64,000 nt of DNA from Euclidia mi (GCA_944739405.2 OX123190.2:22232807-22296806), one strand, 5' to 3'. Numbered from the stretch's first letter, positions 20,677 through 31,877 are shown. Notes: a model not told the origin generated them from the letters alone. A program made the numbers and translations.

Positions 20677-23600
20677 ATGAGCAAAACAAACCAGTATATT
20701 GTAAAATTTAACACAATTCATAAAAACATCAGTAAATTGTATGAAATCGGTACGAGTCTATCCCTAAAGGGTGAGGACCAAGCCTTAACTAAGCAGTTTT
20801 TAGTTCGTTTTAGGGATATCGAAAAGTATCGCGAACAAATGGATGAACTGTATTCTATTTTTATGTCTGAGTCCACAAACCTTGACGAAAAGAGACGTCA
20901 AGAGCTAGACCGCGGTTATGACGAGTTCCAGGAGCAGTTTTACTCTATTCAAGTCATACACTCATCCATAGATTCACAACAATTTACATCATCTAACTCT
21001 AACAACAATTCCAATAGTGTTCACAAGTCTAGTGAAATTCGCCTTCCCAAGCTGTCACTCAATAAGTTTAATGGAATTCATGTGGAGTGGCCAAACTTCA
21101 TTTCAATGTTTAATAGTTTAATTCACAACAATGATCAGCTTAGTGATGTGGAAAAAATGCATTATTTACTTAGTGTACTTGATAGGGAACCCCTATCATT
21201 AGTGAAACATTTAAGTTTAACACCTGAAAACTATACAATAGCATATACCTTACTAACTGATCGATATGAAAACAAAAGAGTTATTGCAGATAAATATATA
21301 GAAACAATTTTAAGTCTGCCAAATATTTCTCAAACAAATATGAAAACTTTAAACCGATTTGTTTCCACTATCAAGGAAAGCACTCAAGCCCTCAAAGGGT
21401 TGAAGTTTGATGTAGATTCTTGGTGTTTTTTGTTACTTCACATAATTCTTAAGAAATTACCTATAGAACTACGCACTAAATTTGAATCAAAAATAGATAA
21501 TACTAAAATTCCAACATTTAAGGAGTTACTTGGGTTCTTGGAAAATCAGCTGCGAATTCTAGAAAACATTTCTAATTCCACAATTACTAAATCAACACCC
21601 AGTAACTCATTCAATGTTGTCGAATCAAATGTTAACACATTAAGTTGTCCATGTTGTAGTCAAAACCATTCTTTATATAAATGTAATAAATTTGAGTCCA
21701 TGATGCCTTCTGAACGGAAGGCTTTTGTTATACAGAGCAAATTATGCTTTAATTGTCTGCGTAAGCATCATGTGTCTAAGTGTTTATCCCATAGTGTTTG
21801 CCAATTATGCAAAGGTCGCCATCATACTAAATTACATTTAGGTGATAGAACAAATACTTCGCCTACACCTCACTCACAGAGTGATAGCAACACTTTAGCT
21901 CATACTGCTCAAGCTCAAGTTTTATATAGTGAAGATGGTGTCTCAACTATGGTGTTAGGTACCGCAATCATTTATGTGCAGGATATAAATGGACATTACC
22001 ATTTAGCCCGGGCGCTTATTGATTGTGGATCACAAGTGTCTATCATCACTGAGGATCTGGCACAGCGTCTGCAGTTACCTCGCAGCCAGTCTAACCCTAT
22101 AATTGGCTTGGGTGGTGTAGTTAACCAACATACTAGGGGGCGAGTAAAATGCAACATTAAATCTGTTTGTCAGGCCGATAAATCCTTTTATGAACAGTTC
22201 ATTATTATGAAGCGCATAACTGAAGTTCTACCTTCCATGAATGTTAATAAGTCTGTTCAACAGAAATGTAGGCATTTAGTTTTAGCGGATAAACATTTTG
22301 ATACCCCGGGTCATATTGACTTGCTTCTGGGTGTTGGTATTTATGACATAATTTTTGATGGGTTGCGGTTCAGCCTAGGTGAAGACATGCCTACTGCCTA
22401 CTCATCAATGTTTGGATGGATCATCATGGGCAAAGCTCCTGCAGCATTGAGTCACATTGCCACCAATGTCTCAATGGCCTGCACCGTAGATTTGAATCTT
22501 GCTATGAGTCGGTTCTGGGAAAGCGAAGAGCTTCCTAAGCGGCCCATACAGGATCCTGAAAACATTCAATGTGAAAAACATTTTGTGGAGACACATGCTA
22601 GGGATGAGACAGGTCGCTTTATTGTATCCATGCCGTTCAAGGTACACCCCAAGGCATTAGGTGACACGCATGTCACAGCCTTGAAGCGGTTCCATAATCT
22701 TGAGCGCAGACTTCTCAAGGATGACAGGTTGCGAGAGCTGTATGTCGAGTTCATGCGAGACTACCATGCAGCTGGACATATGCGCGAAGTCACCTCCCCT
22801 GTATCCTCTGAGCGTTACTACATTCCCCATCATGGAGTTCTCAAGGAACACAGCAGTACTACCAAGTTGCGCGTTGTTTTCGACGCCTCTTCGGCTAGTT
22901 CCTCTGGTGTGTCTCTAAACCAAATACTTATGTCTGGCCCTAAGCTACAGAAAAACATAGAGGATATTATTTTACGCTTCAGGGTTCACCACATAGTGTT
23001 CACTGCTGATATACGACAGATGTATAGGCAGGTCAAAATGGCTGATGAAGACTGTAGGCTGCAAACCATCTTCTGGCGTGAATCCCCTGATCATCAGCTT
23101 AAGCAGTACGAGTTGACCACCGTCACTTATGGTGTCTCCAGCTCGGCTTATCAGGCTATTCGTGTAATTCATGAACTTGCTAACTTAAATTCGGACAAGT
23201 ATCCTCAAGCTGCTCAAGTGCTCCTGGAAGGGACCTTCGTCGATGATATCGTGACGGGATCTTCCTCGCTAGGTTCTGCGCGGCAGCTCCAGCAGGAGAT
23301 AGTTGCTATCCTTGAGCAAGGAGGTTTCACGCTCCGCAAGTGGTCCAGTAATTCCGAGGAATTGTTGTCACTACTTCCTGCTGACCACTGCGAGTCTCCT
23401 TATCGTTTCGATGGCGAGGATAACATATTTAAAATTCTTGGCATCGAGTGGAACTCAAAAAATGATTGCTTCATCTACCATGTTTCAGAGATGAACAACA
23501 CCATGACTAAGCGTGGTGTGCTCTCCAACATCGCCAGACTGTACGACCCATGTGGTTTCTTAACGCCAACAATATTTAAGGCTAAACTTTTTATGCAAAC

Positions 23601-25788
23601 GCTTTGGTGCCTTGATTCCGGCTGGGATGATCCACTTCCCTCAGATTTTCTCGAATCCTGGAAAACATTTCTGGCCGATTTTCACAACCTAAATAAGGTT
23701 TCACTTCAGCGATGCATTCTGCCTGATCAACCGGTTGCGATTCAAATCCACGGTTTCAGCGATGCATCCGAGCGTGGGTATGCATCTTGTGTGTACCTCC
23801 GCGCTGAGAGCTTCGATGGCAGCGTTTGGCTTCGCATTCTCGGCGCCAAATCACGCGTAGCTCCTTTGAAGCAGAAGCTAACAATACCCAAGCTGGAACT
23901 CAACGGCGCTCTCTTGCTAGCTCATCTGATCGAGCACATAGTTTTAAATTTACGAGATAAAATTCCTATTCAATCCATTCACGCCTGGACGGATTCTACC
24001 ATTGTTTTATCATGGTTAAAGATGTCACCACACAGATTACAAACATTTGAAGGTAATAGAGTGTCACAAGTCCAAGCCTTGTGTCCAAACATTGTCTGGA
24101 AGCATGTTCCATCGACAATGAATCCAGCTGATTCTGCTAGCCGTGGCCTGACACCATCTGAATTGGTAGAACATCCTCTATGGTGGTCCCCACCTTGGCT
24201 TGCAGAAAATCCTGCGACATGGCCTGGGGACTTGCCTTCAGTATGCGAGGTGGATTTGCCTGGAGTCAAATCAACTTCCCTTGCTTCCACTGCTGCTCGA
24301 GTTCTGCCTTCTTCATTACTTCTGGACAATTTTAGCTCGCTTATCAAGCTACAGGCTGTTGTAGGTTGGTGCAAGCGATTCCTGTTTAACAGTTGCAATG
24401 CCATTCAGCGGCGCTCCGGACCTCTATCGGTTTCAGAATTAAACGATAGCTTGAGTTGTATAATCAAGTTGGTCCAGTCCGCAACGCTGTCCGAAGAAAT
24501 GGAATCACTGCGCAGTGGAAGGGGGTTAAAGGGAGCCTTGATGCGACTAAATCCGTTCATCGGTGACGAAGGGATTCTGCGAGTTGGCGGTAGAATCAGT
24601 AAATCCGAGCTGAATTTTGCTGCTAAGCACCCGGTAATATTACCGAAAAATCATCATGTAACAAATCTCATTATTGAACACTACCACAAATTATATCTTC
24701 ATCCTGGCTTGGCCACCCTGCAGGCCCTACTCCAGCGCAAGTTCTGGATCATATCGGCTCGGCGAGTGATTAAGCAGGTGATATTTCGCTGTCAACGTTG
24801 CTATCGATTGCGTCCCAGGTCTACCGAGCCATTCATGGGGGACCTGCCGTCCAGTCGAATCACCTCAGCTCGACCCTTTCAACGCGTTGGAGTGGATTTT
24901 GCAGGTCCCTTTTGGCTAAAGGTTTCTAAGATTCGAAACGCCAAGGCAATGCGATGTTACCTTTGCATTTATATTTGTTTCACTACAAAATGTGTTCATT
25001 TGGAGATCGTATCTGAGCTTTCCACCGAAGCTTTCATCGCTTGCTTGGATCGGTTCATCTCCCGCCGAGGTCTTCCCTCAGATATTTACAGCGACTGCGG
25101 CACGAATTTTGTAGGTGCCCGTAGCCACTTAAAGGAAATTTATAAATTAATATCGAGTTCATCGGACGATATTCATAATTCTTTATCTAACAAACAGATT
25201 GCTTGGCATCTGAACCCGCCTGCAAGTCCCCATATGGGCGGCTTGTGGGAAAGCGCTGTCAGGTCCGCCAAATTAATTCTCAACCGCGTCCTAGGCGACC
25301 GCTCTTTATTTTTCGAGGAATTGGCAACAATTTTCACTAAGGTAGAAGCTGTCTTAAATTCTAGACCACTGTGCCCTCTTTCAAGCGATCCCAGCGATTT
25401 AGAAGTCCTAACTCCTGGTCATTTTATCATAGGGCAACCGCTGTTGGCGTTGCCGGAACGGAACGTAGAGGATAGCTTCATTAGCCCGCTGAAGCGCTGG
25501 CAGCTGCTCCGACAAATCACCCAGCATTTTTGGAGACGTTGGCACTCCGAATACTTGCACACTTTATCTCAACGCCATAAATGGCTAGTAAAAACCGCGA
25601 ATATTCATGTCGGTGATTTGGTCCTCATTAAGGACAGCTCTCCACCGCTTCAGTGGCGTAAGGCTCGCGTTACTCGTCTCTGTCCCGGCAAGGACAACAT
25701 CGTTAGGGTAGTGGAATTGAGAACAGCAACTGGAACTATGCTCAGGCCAGTTGTCAAACTTTGTCCTTTGATACCTAGGACGAACTAA
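20677..25788 (+). CDS. BEL1 Gag-Pol polyprotein, intact (1703 aa)
   Basis: Single-frame polyprotein that makes the capsid and the enzymes for retrotransposition. I place the start at the ATG at 20677, since the frame upstream of it opens only from a TTG. Approximate residues: Gag (DUF1759 type) 120-290; three Cys/His clusters 324-387 (CPCCSQNH, CFNCLRKHH, CQLCKGRHH); aspartic protease with ALIDCGS (D449); RT with FTADIRQMYRQV (D778) and FVDDIV (D856, D857); RNase H with FSDAS (D1029) and WTDS (D1106); integrase with a zinc-binding region 1340-1380 and the triad D1407 (VDFAGP), D1473 (SDCGTNF), E1525 (LWESAV); then a C-terminal DUF5641-like tail. No stop or frameshift is seen. Length and order fit a complete BEL/Pao protein. 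GC content rises through the pol half. Confidence 0.96.
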   Translation: MSKTNQYIVKFNTIHKNISKLYEIGTSLSLKGEDQALTKQFLVRFRDIEKYREQMDELYSIFMSESTNLDEKRRQELDRGYDEFQEQFYSIQVIHSSIDSQQFTSSNSNNNSNSVHKSSEIRLPKLSLNKFNGIHVEWPNFISMFNSLIHNNDQLSDVEKMHYLLSVLDREPLSLVKHLSLTPENYTIAYTLLTDRYENKRVIADKYIETILSLPNISQTNMKTLNRFVSTIKESTQALKGLKFDVDSWCFLLLHIILKKLPIELRTKFESKIDNTKIPTFKELLGFLENQLRILENISNSTITKSTPSNSFNVVESNVNTLSCPCCSQNHSLYKCNKFESMMPSERKAFVIQSKLCFNCLRKHHVSKCLSHSVCQLCKGRHHTKLHLGDRTNTSPTPHSQSDSNTLAHTAQAQVLYSEDGVSTMVLGTAIIYVQDINGHYHLARALIDCGSQVSIITEDLAQRLQLPRSQSNPIIGLGGVVNQHTRGRVKCNIKSVCQADKSFYEQFIIMKRITEVLPSMNVNKSVQQKCRHLVLADKHFDTPGHIDLLLGVGIYDIIFDGLRFSLGEDMPTAYSSMFGWIIMGKAPAALSHIATNVSMACTVDLNLAMSRFWESEELPKRPIQDPENIQCEKHFVETHARDETGRFIVSMPFKVHPKALGDTHVTALKRFHNLERRLLKDDRLRELYVEFMRDYHAAGHMREVTSPVSSERYYIPHHGVLKEHSSTTKLRVVFDASSASSSGVSLNQILMSGPKLQKNIEDIILRFRVHHIVFTADIRQMYRQVKMADEDCRLQTIFWRESPDHQLKQYELTTVTYGVSSSAYQAIRVIHELANLNSDKYPQAAQVLLEGTFVDDIVTGSSSLGSARQLQQEIVAILEQGGFTLRKWSSNSEELLSLLPADHCESPYRFDGEDNIFKILGIEWNSKNDCFIYHVSEMNNTMTKRGVLSNIARLYDPCGFLTPTIFKAKLFMQTLWCLDSGWDDPLPSDFLESWKTFLADFHNLNKVSLQRCILPDQPVAIQIHGFSDASERGYASCVYLRAESFDGSVWLRILGAKSRVAPLKQKLTIPKLELNGALLLAHLIEHIVLNLRDKIPIQSIHAWTDSTIVLSWLKMSPHRLQTFEGNRVSQVQALCPNIVWKHVPSTMNPADSASRGLTPSELVEHPLWWSPPWLAENPATWPGDLPSVCEVDLPGVKSTSLASTAARVLPSSLLLDNFSSLIKLQAVVGWCKRFLFNSCNAIQRRSGPLSVSELNDSLSCIIKLVQSATLSEEMESLRSGRGLKGALMRLNPFIGDEGILRVGGRISKSELNFAAKHPVILPKNHHVTNLIIEHYHKLYLHPGLATLQALLQRKFWIISARRVIKQVIFRCQRCYRLRPRSTEPFMGDLPSSRITSARPFQRVGVDFAGPFWLKVSKIRNAKAMRCYLCIYICFTTKCVHLEIVSELSTEAFIACLDRFISRRGLPSDIYSDCGTNFVGARSHLKEIYKLISSSSDDIHNSLSNKQIAWHLNPPASPHMGGLWESAVRSAKLILNRVLGDRSLFFEELATIFTKVEAVLNSRPLCPLSSDPSDLEVLTPGHFIIGQPLLALPERNVEDSFISPLKRWQLLRQITQHFWRRWHSEYLHTLSQRHKWLVKTANIHVGDLVLIKDSSPPLQWRKARVTRLCPGKDNIVRVVELRTATGTMLRPVVKLCPLIPRTN

Positions 25789-25868
25789 AAACCTTTACTT
25801 CAACTTTTAAAAAAATTTAATTATGTATTATTTATCATTAAAATCAACATATTTTTATAGATTAATTG

Positions 25869-25922
25869 AAAATCAGTGTGTCTATCACCATTTAGAAAAT
25901 CAGCGTGTTAATCACCACTTAG
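25869..25922 (+). repeat. Tandem duplication of about 27 bp in BEL1 3' UTR
   Basis: Two copies of a unit with core AAAATCAG(T/C)GTGT and ATCACCA(T/C)TTAG lie head to tail just after the stop codon. Function unknown. Confidence 0.65.
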
Positions 25923-26000
25923 TAAATAAGCATTCAATTTAGTACTTATAGCAAATTTTACTATTTCTTTTTTTACCCATCTTAAAGAGCTGACTCGCTC

Positions 26001-26014
26001 TTTGGGGGGCGGTA
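26001..26014 (+). promoter_or_regulatory. Polypurine tract of BEL1
   Basis: TTTGGGGGGCGGTA directly precedes the right LTR, the expected position of the plus-strand primer. Confidence 0.75.
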
Positions 26015-26382
26015 TGACGAATCATTTTTGTATATTGTAACATTCAAGATGCAGGTTGTAGGGTAAAATCATATTCTTATTAAATTTATTAAACTTTTCC
26101 TCACCTAATTCCTATCTACCCTCAACCTTCGCTTGATCGCACGTCAAACGTGCAAAATGGGCACCTCCCCCCTGTTCCGCGCCGACCTTCGAACGTGAAA
26201 GACATTATCCTCCTACGGTCGATGCCTACACATCCCGTACCGGACGGTATCATCTCGCGAGTGCTCGGTGTGATTGGCAACCACCAGAAAATCAACCTAT
26301 GGTGGACAAGGGAGACGAGAGGAAACAAACTCCAGCGACAAGCAAGGTACCTATCTCAGCTTTCCTCTTATTTTCCCCACCA
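26015..26382 (+). repeat. BEL1 3' LTR (368 bp)
   Basis: Same length and boundaries as the 5' LTR, with two substitutions found by eye. Followed by the ATTAA duplication at 26383-26387. Confidence 0.95.
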
Positions 26383-26543
26383 ATTAATATAAAAATTGTT
26401 TTGTGCTTTTTGTGTCATTTTAATTATTTTTGACAATCTGCTTGAATAGATTTTAAATTGCCTTTTATTTTCCACAGTTGGTACATATCTATATTGCCAT
26501 AGTAGTTTTCTTTTACGACGACAGCACACTTTGATACCCTTTG
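26383..26543 (-). pseudogene. 5' remainder of the non-LTR element split by BEL1
   Basis: On the minus strand this encodes the region just upstream of the RT domain, including SKIIKMTQKAQNNFYIN, and continues in frame into NAFNKSKATWRVIHKN on the far side of BEL1 once the duplicated ATTAA is counted once. The similarity ends near 26543, which I take as the 5' truncation point of the copy. Confidence 0.85.
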
Positions 26544-26545
26544 AT

Positions 26546-26640
26546 ATCCATCTAGTCTAATAGTACAAGCTCTGCTTAGTTGGGACTAGATGGTGTTGTG
26601 TGAATGTGGTAGAATATTATTATTATTAGTAAATTCTTAT
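26546..26640 (+). repeat. 3' fragment of SINE family E
   Basis: AGCTCTGCTTAGTTGGGACT followed by AGATGGTGTTGTGTGAATGT matches the 3' half of the SINE at 14215-14475; it abuts the truncated non-LTR element and ends in (ATT)n. Confidence 0.7.
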
Positions 26641-27579
26641 GCAGGTACAACGATATGAGTTGTATATTTTATTATATTTAACCTACCTATCTAGCAATGA
26701 CCTGGAATAATCATATCACAGCTGGAGCTCTGCGTGGGAATTTACATTTCATAGTAACAAATCTATTTATAGTTCTACCCTTTAGTAGATACGGTGATTG
26801 TTTCATGTACCAATATTTGAATGAAAGTTGTCAGAGTTGGTTAACCTTTAGGTACCTATAGTTGAAACGTGATGTTTTGTCTGCCTCAACAAAATCGTGA
26901 ATAGACTAACAATAACAACTATTATTATAATTCACCTGTAGTCCCATAGAAACGCTTACGAGCAACAAGTCACAAAGTCTTCCTCTCTATTTTTTATTAT
27001 ATATATATATTCTGGAATTATGTCCACAGCTCTGTGCGGGTGTCGGTTGCCTTCAAAACGATGGTAGCCTATGTGCTAATCTAATATAAAACCTGCATTA
27101 TTTTTCGTAAAAGCATATCTAACAAAGTTTTAAGTTTGTACTTAATAGTAATAGGATAGAGTATAACTGCTCTACCAACTTGTAATGAACCGTGTGCTGT
27201 GTAGGTTATAAAAAAATTATCATGGAAACCAGTTCTGGGCACTTTTATGTTGTTATTATAAATGTGTCCCAATGCGCAAATATTAACATAGAATAAAATA
27301 ACTGTGCAAAAACACATACAAGTGCCGTCAAAGTTGCTGATGACACAATAATAAATTTCCCATGACATGAAACAACAGTTACCTACTTAAAACATGCCTT
27401 GTTTAGTTTCCTCATATTACATTTCCTAGCAACCTTTACTATTATATTATTATATTCTGCAGCCTAATTATTACAATAATGACATTGCATTTTGCAGCTA
27501 CATGACATGACCTGACGTGTAATAATTACAGTTCTCATGTACTGATTTACTCAAATTTACTAATTATTTGTCGGCATGA
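26641..27579. other. No recognised feature
   Basis: AT-rich DNA with a short (AT)n run at about 27000-27010. A 95-codon minus frame at 27081-27368 has no recognisable motif. Confidence 0.45.
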
Positions 27580-27815
27580 TAGTCCGTGTGGTGACGGATT
27601 AAGAATATGGAATGTCCCAAAATCATCACCCCATATCATCCCATGGGTGTCGTAAGAGCCGATAGAGGGAGCATATATACAGAGAACAGCACTGTAAGAG
27701 AAGGGAAACTTGATACAAACCCTACTGGTTTGGCCAGCGTGGTATAGTGGGCCAATTCCTCCTTTCAAAGGAGAGGCCTAGTCCAGCAGTGGACTGTTAA
27801 AGGCTGATGATGATG
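27580..27815 (+). repeat. Repeat family B copy 2
   Basis: Full-length family-B copy ending AGGCTGATGATGATGATAG, which shows the (TGA)n tail. Same blocks as 14520-14765 and 56130-56370. Confidence 0.8.
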
Positions 27816-28091
27816 ATAGCTAACGCCTAGCTATAGCGTTATATTACTTACTGGCGGCAAGGCCACACCTGTAAATATAAATAAAATCGAAGTGTCTATC
27901 CGTCTTTTAAAAAACTACATACCATAGCACTTGATAAAGTCTAGTAAGTACTTTTACGTAGTTATTTATTATACATGGTACCAAGATAATAACAAGCCAT
28001 TATCAATCCCTACACGGGATATACTAATAGTGAGCCATAATCCGAGGGCCGTATTGATTCAACAGAGTAACATGTTGAATATCCATAACTA

Positions 28092-28285
28092 GATGAGCCC
28101 GCGGTTACACCTGCGTTATTTAAGGCTCCGCTCCCCTGGCTCAAAGCGTGATTTTATATAGCCTGTAACCTTCCTCGATAAACGGGCTATCTAAAACCGA
28201 AATCATTTTTCAAATCGGACCAGCAGTTCTTGAGATTAGCGCGGTCAAGCAAGCAAACAAACTAACTCTTCAGTTTTATATTTTC
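28092..28285 (+). repeat. Dispersed repeat G copy 1
   Basis: AGATGAGCCCGCGGTTACAC, GCGTTATTTAAGGCT, TTTCAAATCGGACCAGCAG and a 3' edge with AAACAAACTAACTCTTCAG. Direct copies occur at 28985-29180 and 33710-33925. Confidence 0.75.
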
Positions 28286-28984
28286 AGTCATCAGATTATT
28301 TATTGTGTATTCGTGACAAAATGTGCAAACCTGTTATGCTGACGACATAATTATATTTCGAAGAATGTAACAAAGGTACACATGTCTTGCACGTTGTATA
28401 AACTTAAATGTTTTCTAAGTCAGCGAATATGAATTGAGTACATTGTAAATCGATTCCGCTATATTAATCATAACAATAATTATAATCAACTTATTATTAG
28501 TAAGTAAGGTGTACGACGCAAGTAATTTGTCACGTTCCAATGTTTTACAGACACAGCATTCCTTTTATAGGAGGTTAGAGTTTTGTAGGAGAGTCTTCAA
28601 AATTGAATAGTTATAGATTGTTACTAGCAAAAGCCTGTAGCTTCGGCAAATAACGTCACGTCCGCCGATCTAATAATCTGAATTGATCAACAAGCCACTC
28701 CCTTCAGTTTCAGTTGTTTTCTAAACACATAGTGACTGTTTTTAATTATAAAACATCCCATGTGACACGGTTTTGATTTTGATTGCGTGTGTATTTAATA
28801 AAGTTAGATAAAATAGTTTTATTGCCATATTTTTAGTATAGGTATTCTGAATAGAATATGTCACTGTATTGTGACCTTAAATTTTTATTCAGTTACTATT
28901 TTATTGTGTTAACTTTTCGTAAGTATGCCTCTTAATAAAGGATGAAATCAATTCTTTAAGACATATTACAACTATTATAAAACA
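28286..28984. other. No recognised feature
   Basis: AT-rich DNA between two direct copies of repeat G, about 700 bp apart. No gene seen. Confidence 0.45.
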
Positions 28985-29180
28985 CTAGATGAACCCGCGG
29001 TTACAACCGCGTTATTTAAGGCTACTGCTCCACTCCCGTAGCTCATATCGTGATATTAATAGCCTTCCTTGATAAATGGGCTATCTGACACTGAAAGAAT
29101 TTTTCAAATCGGACCAGTAGTTTCTGAGATTACCGCGTTTAAGCAAACAAACAAACTCTTCAGCTTTATATATTAGTATA
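28985..29180 (+). repeat. Dispersed repeat G copy 2
   Basis: Same blocks as copy 1, ending with ATATTAGTATAAGAT, the usual edge of this repeat. Confidence 0.75.
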
Positions 29181-30049
29181 AGATTTCTAAGGCTATTAAG
29201 TGATTCTCATTGTTTCCTAGATCGGACAAACTCTTTTTGTATAGCAAATCTCAGAAATCCTCGTGAATACAACCATCCAATATCACTCACTACACAAACA
29301 CATACATGATCGCTGACGATGTAAACATTGATATCAAATGCCGTGGTATCAAATTCAGCATTCTACGTAGTGTACAAATCACATTAGCAGGTTGTGTTAC
29401 ATGTTTACAGAAACGATTACCTAATGAGAAACACGAATATGAGACTTGAATTGAGCTGATGATGAAATAATGATGTGCGTGAAACATGATACGTCCTGTG
29501 TGTAACTACTTACTAGTGTCGGTTAGCTAGCTTTATGGACTGATAAAATGCGACGTTTCTATTGCACGAATGAAAAAAAGAAACACCTTTAGTGTTTATA
29601 ATAAAAAAATTAACAGCTTTATAAGTTTACAAACATTGTCTTGACGACTGGGTAATGCCCATGATATTAAGTCCGACTGTACGACCTCTCGACTCCGACC
29701 TATACGTAGTGAAAGTTTTAATTAATCAAAAAGGTACAACCTAAAATCCATATATTTACGCTTGTACCTATTCGCCGACCCTGCTACAGACCGGTGTAGG
29801 ACATCCAGCTCAAATAAAACGCTTGCGTGTTGCAGAACAATGGTTTGTATGTTCGACAGGATACAGAAATATTCTAATAGACTACTTTGGTTTACCTACT
29901 TGATTGTTGTAGGAAAGTATGTTGATTTTTTTATTTATAGTGAATCTCACTATTAAATAGAGCTCACGTGGTTACTATTTCGCGACAATATTCGATGCGC
30001 CGCCGTCCTTTAGACATTATCACGTCGCTAGGTTAGAGTAGATAGTGAA
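29181..30049. other. No recognised feature
   Basis: Open frames of about 65 codons on either strand have no recognisable protein motif. Confidence 0.45.
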
Positions 30050-30310
30050 AGAGAAAATACAAGTTTTGGAAACTCTAGGAAATAGAAGGGGAAAAATGTC
30101 AAGTTACCTGATACGACATGAAACTTTTATAAAAAACATCTTGGAAGGAAAAATATAAGGAAGGAGATGACGAGGTAAACCCCGGGTACGTGTATAGACC
30201 AAGTAAAGGAAAAAGTAAAAGTAACGTCGTATCAAGAGGCCAAAGAGCTGGCTGATGATAAGCTACGTGGAAGAGGCTCCACATCAAGACAAGAGCTCAG
30301 CTCTTAAGTT
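30050..30310 (+). pseudogene. Degraded 3' end of a non-LTR retrotransposon ORF
   Basis: Plus-strand translation in shifting frames gives YLIRHETFIKNILEGKI, a broken GRGKPRVR, then IDQVKEKVKVTSYQEAKELA and DDKLRGRG. This resembles the basic GR-rich C-terminal tail of insect RT ORFs, but stops and frameshifts make it inactive. The clade is not determined. Confidence 0.55.
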
Positions 30311-31060
30311 GAATTGAAATTGAAGTAAGGTCTATTTTTTTCACGTGGCAGGCATACAATACTATATCTGTCTAAAATAATATAACCATTAAAAGTGAGC
30401 AAACGCAACGGCCTGTTGCCTTTTCTCACTCAAGTTGTAGCAACCCTTAAGATATTGTCATGATGTCATCGAACAAGACGTCAGCCGTATAAAAGCTGCT
30501 AGAAAACTCTTTCTTTTATAAACTGCAAAGTGTTCCGTTTCAAGAACCGTCTCATTCTTGGTCCAAGGTATCTATTATCGAAGTAACAAAATATTCTAAT
30601 ATGCTTTTAGTAATGTTGCTTATACAGGGTGACTGAATATTGGATCCAACCCCCGAAGGATATATGACTATATATTGTGAAAACATTTGCGTTATGTTAA
30701 CTAGGGGCCGAAATAAAGCGGTAGATACCTAACCGTGGTTTAGAGTTACTGATTATTTTCAATCTTTCTTTTTATGTTAATAATTTAAAAAAAAAGATAG
30801 ATAAATTGCTTATTGTACACCAAATGGAAGAAACAAATTCTAGACATTATGATCCCACTAAAAACATTTTCATGTAAACTTTTGCCAAGACGAGTATCTG
30901 GCTTAACCTTTGAAAAAGATATCAGATCTTATGTAGAGCCAAACTTCTGAATCTACACGCCCTAACTACCAACCCTAACTTTACAAACTCTACACCTCAG
31001 TCAAAATGTATGGCATTTCCATTTTGCTACCGACACGAAGGCGAAACAAACGTCTTTTGT
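30311..31060. other. No gene; possible element edge at 30625
   Basis: TATACAGGGTGACTGAATAT at 30621-30640 looks like the left end of an element with CAGGGTG-type termini, but I find no matching right end nearby. Confidence 0.4.
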
Positions 31061-31092
31061 GTTAAAGCAAATATCTAGATATTTGCTTTAAC
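31061..31092. repeat. 32-bp perfect palindrome
   Basis: The half-site GTTAAAGCAAATATCT is followed directly by its exact reverse complement, with no spacer. The symmetry stops at the next base on each side. Confidence 0.9.
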
Positions 31093-31721
31093 TTTCTGAA
31101 ATAATGTAAGTGTATTATGCGAAGATTAAATTACTGAAGTAACGAAACGGCCAAGCTATACACTTTTATTACTAAATTATATATTATAATAATATTAAAA
31201 TGTATGAGTTTGAGTTAGAACTTGTGAATATATTTTGACAAAGGTATTTTGGAAATAGGTATCGTTTTAACAGTAATTGGTTTGAAGCCTGAATCTATTT
31301 TGGGATATTTTCTCGGAAAGTTCTCTGTGTGTTCAAAGGTTTATAATACGTTATAGAAATCATAGTATTATCAATAAGCATGCCAAAACAATTTAGTCTA
31401 TTCACACTTATATTATAAAAGTAAAGAGAGTGTTCGGTTGAACGGGCCAATCTCAGGAACTACCTACTGGTTATTGGATAGAACATTTATCTAGGAAGAT
31501 TATAGATGAAGCATCAAGCTATGAGCCAAGCCCGCAGAGCAGAAGCCATGAATAATTACAATGCGGGTGCGACCACTAGAGTCTGGTTACCATAACTTTT
31601 CATATAACTTTTTATATTTACATAGCTTGGACTTACGTAGCTACATTATTGTGTCTTATAGAAATTTTCAACGAATTTGTATGAATACCCAATTCAATTT
31701 AAACGGTTTGAAGCTACGTAT
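31093..31721. other. No recognised gene; repeat scrap
   Basis: At 31410-31510 a piece with AAAGTAAAGAGAGTGTTCGG looks like a decayed dispersed repeat. Nothing else assigned. Confidence 0.4.
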
Positions 31722-31877
31722 CTATGCCGAACTCACAACTTCATCGATAATTTCTGCCGATGGGAAGTGTACTTGCTCTCCGAGGGCTGCATCTGCTTTT
31801 TTGGAGAGGACAGTGACGATTCCCTCTTTTACTTCGCCTTCTTCCTCAGCATTATGACATAGCAGAGTACAGAATGC
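31722..31877 (-). other. Short open segment, possible exon or relic
   Basis: The minus strand is open for about 50 codons ending at a TAG (31722-31724). Its composition is protein-like, with an acidic start (HNAEEEGEVKEGIVTV) and a C-terminal VHFPSAEIIDEVVSSA. There is no start codon and no family I recognise. A pyrimidine-poor AG lies just upstream on the minus strand, which is weak support for an acceptor site. It ends 25 bp from the TTAA of the piggyBac-like element. Confidence 0.25.

Larger units (their letters stand above)
19963..26382 (+). mobile_element. BEL1: complete BEL/Pao LTR retrotransposon
   Basis: A 6420-bp element with two 368-bp LTRs, a primer-binding-like TGG 7 nt inside the left LTR, one long Gag-Pol frame, a polypurine tract and a 5-bp duplication. 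I find two mismatches between the LTRs (around 20110 and 20137 versus their counterparts), so they are about 99.5% identical and the insertion is young. It lies inside the minus-strand non-LTR element: joining 19962 to 26388 restores that frame. All catalytic motifs appear intact, so it may be an active copy. Confidence 0.95.
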
